Assembly (NCBI GenBank): GCA_030539135.1
Contig: JAUNSQ010000059.1
Span: 1 to 8,910 of the forward strand
From: Synergistaceae bacterium
GTDB lineage: Bacteria > Synergistota > Synergistia > Synergistales > Synergistaceae
Length of the DNA stretch: 8,910 bases
Reading direction: 5' to 3'
The position numbers and the translations under genes are program-made. Shown one piece after another: positions 1 through 5,532 of this stretch. How positions within the stretch are numbered: position 1 is the first letter of the stretch; the number at the start of each line of letters is the position of its first letter. Under the pieces are notes generated by a model that saw nothing but the letters and a program-made list of their open reading frames with translations, was not told the origin of the DNA and ran no database searches.

Positions 1-1914
1 CTTGTCCCATTCCCATACGCCCTGCGAGAAGACGAGCACCTGCACGTCCGAACCTTTCTTGCTGATTATCACGTCGTCTTTGTCGAGCGCGAAGAGGGAC
101 GGTTTCGGCAGTTTGATTTTAGCTCCCTTCCATATTACTTTGCCATTTTTCTGCGGCATGACGTCTAGGGTATAAGGCGAACGTGAGCCGGAATTCCTTG
201 AATATACCGCGCCGACCTCTATCATCGGCATTAGCGAGTAGCTGTCGTATTTGTTCCTCGCCATCGTTTTTATCAGCCACACCCATGTGTGGACAGGCGA
301 ATATGTGCTCGTTGAGAGTTCGGCGGGGTATGTCAGCTTAGTATAAAGTTTGTCGCGTTCAGGCCGCCGTTGCGTATCGTACGTCCACTCCAGCTGATTT
401 TGCGCTTTGTTATTGAGTCTCGTATCTATGTCGAGCGTCGTATAGCTCTCTTCCGTGGATGTGTTATATCCCCCGTTGATAGCGATGGCCTTTGATTCCT
501 TCGGCCCATCCTTCTTACTGACCTCGGTGCTCGCTTTTACATCCGCGCCTATATGCCAGCCGTGCGAGAACTTATGCGTCGTAACGCGGTTGACGGCCTC
601 GGGCTTCGCGTCGTGCAGCGTGAGCTCCGAGCCCGGCGTCAATCCTTCAAGGATACTGCGGATATAGTATTTGCGCGAGTAGAACTCGTCCACTTCAGCC
701 CCGCCGACCCAGTAGGTGTAATTTCTCCAGTGCATGACATACGAACGGACGCGGCTGGTGAAGCTGCCATGCTCGTAGGTGTGATGACGCTCGCTGCATT
801 TGCCGTTCAGCAGACATTTTTGCGTAATGATATAAACATCGTCGCCGCCGTCGCTATTGGTGGCGTCGGCAAAATGGTGCGCCGCGACAATGTAGCTGTT
901 GACCTGGAGCCTTACGCTCGGGACTTCGGTCCATGTCATGTCCGCCTGTCCGCAGTATGTCTTGGCGTACTTGAGGATGTTTATCTCTTTGTCGTCGGAG
1001 CCGGAGAACGTCTCTTTGACAGTGTCTTCGCCGTCGTCGAGCAGCCAGCCTTTCAGCCCGCTGTACGCGGTGTTGAGCGCCTCGGCCGTCTTCTCGGCGT
1101 CCGTCATCAACCCCGCCGCCTTCTTAGCTTCCTCGGTCGTCGGGATATCATATTCAAATACGAAGTTTTTGTCCGCGTCGTCATCGTCGCGGTACACAGA
1201 CCAGCCCTTGTCGCCTTCCCTCACGTCGTTGCAGTCCTTCGACACGCCGCCCAGCACGACAGTTATAGACTTGTCGCCCTTGCTCACGTCGGCGGGGTCC
1301 GCAGCGCCAAGATATACGTCCGCGGAGTCGGCGCGGTACACGGCGTACACGTCGCCGGATAGTACCGCGTTGACCCTGTCGGCGTCCGCTGAGGTGATGG
1401 AGCTGTCGTTGGTCACGCAAAATTCCGTGCCGAGCTTATGGTTGATTTGTATGATGGAGCGCACGTCGCCGTCCGCCTCTTTCTTCACGGCGTAGTAATT
1501 TACCTCCGCGTTGTCGTCAAGCTCGTCGCCTGGCATTACGTCAAATGACTCGCCAATCGCTTCGCAGAGCGCGGCAATGTCGCTCGACGAGGCGTCGAGC
1601 AGTACGATGCTCTTCGCTCTGCCATCTTCTTTGTTGTAGAGGCCGGAAACCGCGCTTTTCATCTCCCCACTGAGCTCGCCGATGCCCGTCAGCATGACGG
1701 AATCATATTGGTCGAGGCTCGCGGCGCCCGCCGCCGATAAGACCTGTATGCCGGCGTTCGTTAAAGCCGCCTGGTCTACCGACGAGATGCTGCCGACACA
1801 GGCAACGGACGCGACCTTTTCTCCCCCGCCGCCTCCGTCACAGCCAGCCGTAAGAACCGCGGCAATAACGAATATAATCGCCGCCAACGCGATTTGGATA
1901 TGAGATTTTTTCAT
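1..1914 (-). CDS. Secreted lipoprotein with a leukocidin/hemolysin-like C-terminal region (partial, no stop in window)
   Basis: This frame is open for 638 codons from ATG 1914 to base 1, so the C-terminus is missing. It starts with KK, a hydrophobic stretch (about residues 6-23) and LTAGC ending at Cys25, a lipoprotein signal, followed by a Gly5 linker. Residues about 35-135 look like a small alpha/beta domain (MLTGIGELSG, SIVLLDASSSDIAALCEAIG) that I do not recognise. Residues about 440-515 alternate polar and apolar residues around a KKDGPKES turn and a GG turn, then SYTTLDIDTRL and LEWTYD. Around 533-575, LSTSTYSPVHTWVW is followed by IEVGAVYSR. This order resembles the stem and cap of alpha-hemolysin/leukocidin pore-forming proteins (stem hairpin, Y..D..T.L, W, then LSxxFSPxxxTV). 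Cys367 and Cys373 could form a small disulfide loop. An AGGGGG lies 10 nt upstream of the ATG. The CDS and lipoprotein signal are solid; the toxin-fold assignment is from memory of the family and tentative. Confidence 0.85.
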   Translation of the reverse strand, partial: MKKSHIQIALAAIIFVIAAVLTAGCDGGGGGEKVASVACVGSISSVDQAALTNAGIQVLSAAGAASLDQYDSVMLTGIGELSGEMKSAVSGLYNKEDGRAKSIVLLDASSSDIAALCEAIGESFDVMPGDELDDNAEVNYYAVKKEADGDVRSIIQINHKLGTEFCVTNDSSITSADADRVNAVLSGDVYAVYRADSADVYLGAADPADVSKGDKSITVVLGGVSKDCNDVREGDKGWSVYRDDDDADKNFVFEYDIPTTEEAKKAAGLMTDAEKTAEALNTAYSGLKGWLLDDGEDTVKETFSGSDDKEINILKYAKTYCGQADMTWTEVPSVRLQVNSYIVAAHHFADATNSDGGDDVYIITQKCLLNGKCSERHHTYEHGSFTSRVRSYVMHWRNYTYWVGGAEVDEFYSRKYYIRSILEGLTPGSELTLHDAKPEAVNRVTTHKFSHGWHIGADVKASTEVSKKDGPKESKAIAINGGYNTSTEESYTTLDIDTRLNNKAQNQLEWTYDTQRRPERDKLYTKLTYPAELSTSTYSPVHTWVWLIKTMARNKYDSYSLMPMIEVGAVYSRNSGSRSPYTLDVMPQKNGKVIWKGAKIKLPKPSLFALDKDDVIISKKGSDVQVLVFSQGVWEWDK

Positions 1915-1924
1915 AAAACTCAGT

Positions 1925-1930
1925 CCCCCT
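1925..1930 (-). promoter_or_regulatory. Ribosome binding site of the lipoprotein gene
   Basis: The minus strand reads AGGGGG, 10 nt before the ATG at 1914. The spacing is slightly long, but no other start codon is better placed, and this start yields a complete lipoprotein signal peptide. Confidence 0.6.
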
Positions 1931-1968
1931 TTTTTCGATCAAAAGACCGGAATTTTTCTTATGTATCA

Positions 1969-1977
1969 ACTATAGCA
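1969..1977 (-). promoter_or_regulatory. Putative extended -10 promoter element of the lipoprotein gene
   Basis: The minus strand reads TGC TATAGT, a TGn extended -10 with five of six matches to TATAAT. No good -35 hexamer sits 17 nt upstream (TAAGTT there), as is tolerated by extended -10 promoters. Transcription would begin near 1962, giving a leader of about 48 nt. Immediately upstream lie helically spaced repeats (1980-2009). This is inferred from motif only. Confidence 0.4.
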
Positions 1978-1979
1978 AA

Positions 1980-2009
1980 CAAACTACAACAAACTTACAA
2001 CAAATTCGG
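1980..2009. repeat. Short tandem repeat of about 10.5 bp upstream of the lipoprotein promoter
   Basis: On the plus strand CAAACTACAA (1980-1989) is followed by CAAACTTACAA (1990-2000) and then a diverged third unit beginning CAAATT (2001). On the minus strand this reads as repeated TTGTA(A)GTTTG blocks. The period is close to one DNA helical turn and the array abuts the putative -10 element, so a binding site for a regulator or a curved upstream element is possible. No known operator was recognised. Confidence 0.5.
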
Positions 2010-2100
2010 GGGGAATTTGAAAATTCATGCAAAAAATCGCAAAGACACCCTGCGCCGCATGGAACCACTGCGGCGAGACGAGCAAGGGCGAAACAATTGC

Positions 2101-2140
2101 TCAACCTCTAAACCTCTCAACCTCTTAGCCTCTAAACTAT
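2101..2140. repeat. 8-bp degenerate tandem repeat, about five units
   Basis: Successive octamers on the plus strand are TCAACCTC, TAAACCTC, TCAACCTC, TTAGCCTC and a diverged TAAACTAT. The first four fit the consensus TNANCCTC. The register is exact with no insertions. The unit length is not a multiple of three and no gene is present, so it is a non-coding microsatellite-like tract. Confidence 0.75.
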
Positions 2141-2167
2141 CTTGCTTCTCGCCCCTTCCTATTGTCT

Positions 2168-2190
2168 CCCCGGAATGGTTTTATCCGGGG
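2168..2190. repeat. Perfect 7-bp inverted repeat (hairpin)
   Basis: CCCCGGA (2168-2174) and TCCGGGG (2184-2190) are perfect complements separated by a 9-nt loop ATGGTTTTA. No T-run follows on either strand, so it does not look like an intrinsic terminator. Part of the element is related to the CGGAAGGATTTTA motif repeated at 2288 and 2343. Confidence 0.6.
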
Positions 2191-2287
2191 CAGAGCGGCT
2201 TTGACCCCAAGACTCTAAAGACACTGGACACCGCGTTGAAAATTCGCGGTGAGACAATCAAAAGCAAAACCGTCTGTGTAACACGCG

Positions 2288-2356
2288 GCGGAAGGATTTT
2301 ACCCTAACTTAAATCGGCGGCTAGACGTGCGAGGAATGCGGCGCGGAAGGATTTTA
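2288..2356. repeat. Direct repeat of GCGGAAGGATTTTA
   Basis: The 14-mer GCGGAAGGATTTTA occurs at 2288-2301 and again at 2343-2356, 55 bp apart. A diverged version (CCGGAATGGTTTTATCC) forms most of the 2168-2190 hairpin. The three copies imply a small local repeat family or a decayed duplicated segment. Confidence 0.65.
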
Positions 2357-2413
2357 TCTACTATATATATATTTAATCGCGGCGGAGAAACGCCAGAAAC
2401 AAAGAAATACGAA

Positions 2414-2460
2414 GTGCCCCGAGCGCAGGCGCACTTTTGGTGCGTTGAGCATCGGGGCAC
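2414..2460 (-). terminator. Intrinsic-type terminator hairpin after lat
   Basis: GTGCCCCGA (2414-2422) pairs perfectly with TCGGGGCAC (2452-2460). Within it CGCAC (2430-2434) pairs with GTGCG (2440-2444), extending the structure. In the minus direction the stem is followed by TTCGTATTTCTTTGTTT, a broken but T-rich tail. It lies 36 nt beyond the lat stop, with a second small hairpin GGCGT/ACGCC (2479-2492) between. It plausibly ends the lat transcript and insulates the lipoprotein gene. Confidence 0.7.
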
Positions 2461-2496
2461 AAGTGTTTCAAAGTTAATGGCGTTTACACGCCGTGA

Positions 2497-3858
2497 TTAA
2501 AATACGGCTTTGGCCGCCTTACGAGATATCTCAATACCGCGTTCGATGTCTGAGAGCGGCACGTTGAGCGCGGGGCGGAAGCGGATCGTGTTGCTGCCGC
2601 AGCCAAGGATGAGCATGTTGTTCTTGTGGCATTCCTTGAGGAAGGCGTTGCGCAATTCCGGCGTGCAGATGTCGTATGCGCACATGAGGCCCTTGCCGCG
2701 AACGTTCCTGATGTATCCCGGGAATTCCTTCTGGAGCTCAAGCAGTCCGTTGAGGAGCGCGGGGCCGGCCGTCTTGCTCACGTAGTCGAGGATGTTCATA
2801 CTGCGGTACATCTCAAGGTACGCGGTCGAACGAACCATGTCGGCGGCGTTGCCTCCCCATGTGGAGTTGATGCGGCTGGAAACCGTGAAGCAGTTGTTCT
2901 CTACTTCATCGACTCTGGGGCCCGCCACGATACCGCAGACCTGCGCCTTTTTGCCAAAGGCGAAGATGTCCGGCTTGACTGGGGCGTGATGTTCCCATGC
3001 CCACATCTTGCCGGTGATGCCCATTCCGGCCTGAACTTCGTCGAAGATGAGCATGATATCGTTCTCGTCGCATATCTGGCGGAGCTGCTGGAAGAACTCC
3101 GTGCGGAAGTGGTTGTCCCCGCCTTCGCCCTGTATCGTCTCTATGATGACCGCGGCGATGCCGTCAGGGTCGTTCATTATAGCGTTCTTGATCTGCTTTA
3201 TGGACTGCGCTTCAAGCCATTCGATAATTCCGATGTTCTCTTCTACTGGGAAGGTTATCTTTGGGTTGAGGACGCGCGGCCAATCTGTGAATTTAGCGAA
3301 GCGCTGGTGTTTGTTTGGGTCGTGCGTGTTGGTTACGGAGAGGGTGTAGCCTCCGCGGCCATGGAACGCCTCGTTGAAGTGCATTATCTTCGTGCCTTTT
3401 TTGCCGTCTACCGCCTCGCCCTTGGTTATCTTTCCAGCCGCTAGGAGCTTGTTGACCTTCCAGTCCATCGCGACTTTGAACGCGTTCTCGACCGCCAGCG
3501 TGCCATAGTCTGTGAAGAAGAGGTGGTTAAAGCCTTCCGGTTTGGCGACTTCGGCGAACGTCTTGACGAACTCGGCCATTTCCTGAGTGTAGATATCAGA
3601 GTTTGCGACTTTGTTTATCGCTACGCGATAAATTTTGTCTTTGAACTCCTCGGTCTCAAGCTGTTCCGGGTTCATGCCAAACGGCGCTGACGCGAAGAAT
3701 GTGTAGAAATCGAGCCAATCTGCGCCGGTCACTGAATCGATCACATGGCTGCCTCTTGACTTCTCCATATCGATAACTATATCGAACCCGTCGCGGAGCA
3801 TATAGTTCTCGATCGTGCTGAATACATCTTTTGGAGCTACGGAAAATTTTGCGGACAT
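2497..3858 (-). CDS. lat: L-lysine 6-aminotransferase (lysine epsilon-aminotransferase, EC 2.6.1.36)
   Basis: This class III, PLP-dependent aminotransferase moves the epsilon-amino group of lysine to 2-oxoglutarate, giving glutamate and allysine semialdehyde (which cyclises to piperideine-6-carboxylate). The 453-residue length is normal. Family features: FYTFFASAPFGMN (51-63), NSDIYT (86-91), FHGRGGYTLSVTNT (165-178), the IIETIQGEGGD block (238-248) with Glu245 matching the substrate-gating Glu of the Mycobacterium tuberculosis enzyme, IFDEVQ with Asp273 contacting the PLP ring nitrogen, AFGKKAQVCG with Lys303 as likely Schiff-base lysine, and STWGGN (332-337). The AFGKK.QVCG and STWGGN signatures separate it from ornithine and GABA aminotransferases. 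ATG 3858 is preceded by GGGAGG (3866-3871) with 7-nt spacing. Context suggests lysine catabolism in an amino-acid fermenter rather than beta-lactam synthesis, since no antibiotic genes are nearby. Confidence 0.93.
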   Translation of the reverse strand: MSAKFSVAPKDVFSTIENYMLRDGFDIVIDMEKSRGSHVIDSVTGADWLDFYTFFASAPFGMNPEQLETEEFKDKIYRVAINKVANSDIYTQEMAEFVKTFAEVAKPEGFNHLFFTDYGTLAVENAFKVAMDWKVNKLLAAGKITKGEAVDGKKGTKIMHFNEAFHGRGGYTLSVTNTHDPNKHQRFAKFTDWPRVLNPKITFPVEENIGIIEWLEAQSIKQIKNAIMNDPDGIAAVIIETIQGEGGDNHFRTEFFQQLRQICDENDIMLIFDEVQAGMGITGKMWAWEHHAPVKPDIFAFGKKAQVCGIVAGPRVDEVENNCFTVSSRINSTWGGNAADMVRSTAYLEMYRSMNILDYVSKTAGPALLNGLLELQKEFPGYIRNVRGKGLMCAYDICTPELRNAFLKECHKNNMLILGCGSNTIRFRPALNVPLSDIERGIEISRKAAKAVF

Positions 3859-3865
3859 GCTGCTA

Positions 3866-3871
3866 CCTCCC
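3866..3871 (-). promoter_or_regulatory. Strong ribosome binding site of lat
   Basis: GGGAGG on the minus strand, 7 nt before ATG 3858, fixes the lat start. It sits just downstream of an AT-rich tract and a hairpin, so lat has its own strong initiation site even if it is co-transcribed with the genes upstream. Confidence 0.85.
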
Positions 3872-3898
3872 TGAGATTTTATATATATATTTTCGCTC

Positions 3899-3917
3899 GC
3901 CCCGCGCTTCGCGGAGC
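3899..3917 (-). terminator. GC-rich hairpin between the cysteine-cluster gene and lat (possible attenuating terminator)
   Basis: GCCCCGCG (3899-3906) pairs with CGCGGAGC (3910-3917), with one G-T pair, around a 3-nt CTT loop. It begins 2 nt after the upstream gene's stop. In the minus direction it is followed by GAGCG and then an alternating A/T tract instead of a T-run, so it would be a weak terminator at best. It could instead limit read-through or stabilise the 3' end of the upstream message. Confidence 0.45.
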
Positions 3918-3919
3918 CT

Positions 3920-4372
3920 CTATTTATCGTTCTCCCGCTCTGAGTTCAATTCATACATCTTCCTCAGCATTTCTGGGGTGTATGACCTGCCTGTGTCCAT
4001 GCCGGGACATCTTTTAGAATAATATTTCCATAAATCCGCGTCTTCCAGCAACGACGGCCAGAATGGGAATGTCCTGCACTGGCGCGGCCTGACTTTGTAT
4101 ATCCTGCACTTTCTCGTCTCTCCATCGAGGAATACGCAGTCAAAATTTTCCAGCTCGCGGAGCGTCGTCCGACCCATTATCCTAGTCAGATATTTTTTTC
4201 TCAGCTCTTCGCCGTCTATGCCAAGAAATCCAGCGATATCCGACGCCTCGCGCTCGTCTACCCAGACTGCGCCAGGCTCTTCGGCACAGCACCTGCCACA
4301 CTCCTGACATTCAAAACACAGCCCTGTCTCCTCCCACCATATATGATGAGGCTCGCCGTCGGGCCGTTTCAA
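3920..4372 (-). CDS. YkgJ-family cysteine cluster protein (CxxCxxCxxCC, putative metal or Fe-S binding)
   Basis: This 150-residue soluble protein carries the N-terminal cluster CFECQECGRCC (Cys19, 22, 25, 28, 29). It has the family's second half with Cys79, Cys89 and Cys99 in CVFLDGETRKC and IYKVRPRQCRTFPFWP, plus Cys122. This is the layout of the YkgJ / CxxCxxCC (UPF0153) family, thought to bind zinc or an iron-sulfur cluster; its biochemical role is not known to me. The gene lies 10 nt after the mreB-like stop, so the two are probably co-transcribed. The start is uncertain: TTG 4372 has no well-placed ribosome binding site, whereas an in-frame CTG at 4381 would sit 8 nt after a GGAG and overlap the upstream stop. 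Either choice leaves the cysteine domain intact. Confidence 0.85.
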   Translation of the reverse strand: MKRPDGEPHHIWWEETGLCFECQECGRCCAEEPGAVWVDEREASDIAGFLGIDGEELRKKYLTRIMGRTTLRELENFDCVFLDGETRKCRIYKVRPRQCRTFPFWPSLLEDADLWKYYSKRCPGMDTGRSYTPEMLRKMYELNSERENDK

Positions 4373-4382
4373 AGCGGACAGC

Positions 4383-5426
4383 TTATCTTCTCCTGTAACC
4401 GCGTCTGGTGGCCGAATATACCGCTCCAGTCTCCTTTAGCTTATCGAGGGATTCAAGCGCTATTCCAGTCCCCAGCGCGACGCATTCTCCGGCGGACTCG
4501 GCTACCATCGCGTTGATCTCGGTCTCTTCGATGATGTGTTCGGCAAACCCGCGCAGGTACGCGCCGCCGCCCGTCAGTATTATGCCCCTGTCGATGACGT
4601 CCGCAGCGAGTTCCGGCGGGGTCTTTTCAAGCACTCTCTTGATGGCGGCTATTATCGCATTCTTGGGTTCTTCAACGGCCCTCGCTATATCCAGGCTGTT
4701 TATCGTTATCTGGCGCGGCAGGCCCTGAATAAGGTCGCGGCCCTTTATCTCCATCGTACGGTCTGTGGGCGCGTGTTCCGCGTCGCAGGCTCCGATCTGT
4801 TTCTTGGCCTCTTCCGCCGTCTGGTCTCCTATCGCTAGGTTGTATTGTCTGCGCATATATCTGACGATAGCCTCGTCAAATTTATCTCCGCCTACGCGCA
4901 GCGATTCAAAGACGACAAGTCCGCCGAGAGACGCTATGGCGATGTCCGTCGTGCCGCCGCCGATGTCGACGACCATGTTGCCGACAGGCTCGCCGACTGG
5001 CATGTTGGCCCCTATTGCGGCGGCCATAGGCTCCTCGATGAGGTAGGCTTCCTTTGCGCCGACTTCAAGCGCCGCCTCGAGCACAGCCCTGCGCTCGACG
5101 TCGGTAGCTCCGGCCGGCACGCCGATCATTACCCTGTGGCGCGCTACGCGCTCCATGCCAGACGTGACTTTTTTTATGAACTCGCGAAGCATGACCTCCG
5201 TCATGGTGTAATCGGCGATGACTCCGTCACGCAGCGGACGTATCGCTACGACGTTGCCCGGGGTCCTCCCGATCATTATCTTCGCGTCTTCGCCAACCGC
5301 AAGTATTTTGCCCGTACTCTCGTCCATAGCGACGACTGACGGTTCCCGAAGGACAACTCCCTTGCCCTTTATAAATACAAGTACTGTAGCGGTACCAAGG
5401 TCAATTCCTATATCTCTGCTCCACAA
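4383..5426 (-). CDS. mreB: Rod-shape-determining MreB/Mbl-type actin homologue
   Basis: MreB-family proteins polymerise with ATP under the membrane and guide cell-wall elongation. All actin-fold motifs are present, numbered from the proposed start: SRDIGIDLGTA (3-13, phosphate 1), GKILAVG and GRTPGN, IEEPMAAAIG with Glu131/132 (catalytic region), VVDIGGGTTDIA (152-163, phosphate 2), GRDLIQGLPR, and IILTGGGA (adenosine site, about 282-289). The basic tail TRRGYRRR is unusual and might aid membrane or nucleic-acid contact. Start choice: the longer frame begins at TTG 5435, but GGGAGG touches that codon directly, which is unworkable. TTG 5426 lies 9 nt after the same GGGAGG and gives MWSRDIGIDLGTA, matching the usual MF[SA]RDIGIDLGTA start. 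The protein is then 347 residues, a normal length. No mreC or mreD follows, so it may be an extra paralogue (Mbl or MreBH type). Confidence 0.9.
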   Translation of the reverse strand: MWSRDIGIDLGTATVLVFIKGKGVVLREPSVVAMDESTGKILAVGEDAKIMIGRTPGNVVAIRPLRDGVIADYTMTEVMLREFIKKVTSGMERVARHRVMIGVPAGATDVERRAVLEAALEVGAKEAYLIEEPMAAAIGANMPVGEPVGNMVVDIGGGTTDIAIASLGGLVVFESLRVGGDKFDEAIVRYMRRQYNLAIGDQTAEEAKKQIGACDAEHAPTDRTMEIKGRDLIQGLPRQITINSLDIARAVEEPKNAIIAAIKRVLEKTPPELAADVIDRGIILTGGGAYLRGFAEHIIEETEINAMVAESAGECVALGTGIALESLDKLKETGAVYSATRRGYRRR

Positions 5427-5435
5427 ATCCGGCAA

Positions 5436-5441
5436 CCTCCC
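5436..5441 (-). promoter_or_regulatory. Ribosome binding site that decides the mreB-like start
   Basis: GGGAGG on the minus strand lies 9 nt before TTG 5426 and 0 nt before TTG 5435. The spacing supports 5426 as the true start and removes three residues (MPD) from the longest possible frame. Confidence 0.75.
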
Positions 5442-5490
5442 AACAAATCAGGCGAGACTCCTGCGCCCGTTAAATACAAGTTACATTTTT

Positions 5491-5518
5491 ATTATTACAT
5501 TTATATTTTACATCACAA
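5491..5518 (-). promoter_or_regulatory. Possible sigma70-type promoter for the mreB-like operon
   Basis: In the AT-rich gap after truA the minus strand has TTGTGA (5513-5518), a 16-nt spacer and AATAAT (5491-5496). The matches to consensus are 4/6 and 5/6. The leader before the start at 5426 would be about 60 nt. AT richness makes chance matches easy, so this is only a candidate; read-through from truA is also possible because no terminator hairpin is visible in the gap. Confidence 0.35.
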
Positions 5519-5532
5519 CAGGCCTTTTCGCT

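Larger units (their letters stand above)
1915..2496. other. Long intergenic region without a convincing gene
   Basis: These 582 nt separate lat from the lipoprotein gene. They hold, from low to high coordinate, the lipoprotein leader and promoter, helically spaced repeats, an 8-bp tandem repeat (2101-2140), a CCCCGGA/TCCGGGG hairpin (2168-2190), three related copies of a CGGAA-GG-TTTTA motif (2170-2358), a TA-dinucleotide tract (2362-2374) and the lat terminator hairpins (2414-2492). The stretch 2010-2400 has AT-rich, low-complexity patches and no ribosome-binding-site-led reading frame that I believe. It may be decayed sequence or may carry an unrecognised small RNA. Confidence 0.6.

Noticed and set aside
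553..1362. 269-codon plus-strand frame antisense to the lipoprotein gene
   Set aside because: It is Val/Arg/Ala-rich in the way expected of an antisense shadow of a GC-rich gene, and the opposite strand has a complete lipoprotein signal and continuous frame.
2101..2140. CRISPR array
   Set aside because: The unit is only 8 bp with no spacers and no cas genes nearby; it is a simple tandem repeat.
1894..2307. 137-codon plus-strand open frame across the long intergenic region
   Set aside because: It starts inside the lipoprotein gene's signal-peptide codons, has no good ribosome binding site, crosses the octamer repeat, has low-complexity composition and resembles no family I recognise. I cannot fully exclude a decayed coding remnant at 2160-2307.
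2626..3444. 272-codon plus-strand frame antisense to lat
   Set aside because: The minus strand encodes a full, motif-complete lysine aminotransferase; this frame is a shadow.
3872..3898. Dedicated sigma70 promoter for lat in the TA-rich tract
   Set aside because: TATA-like hexamers are present, but the -35 position falls in the GC-rich hairpin and has no acceptable match.
4536..5339. Plus-strand frames opposite the mreB-like gene
   Set aside because: All overlap an intact actin-family gene with every nucleotide-binding motif and show no family resemblance.
5436..5532. Riboswitch or terminator between truA and the mreB-like gene
   Set aside because: The gap is short and AT-rich, with no stable hairpin or conserved aptamer elements that I can see.
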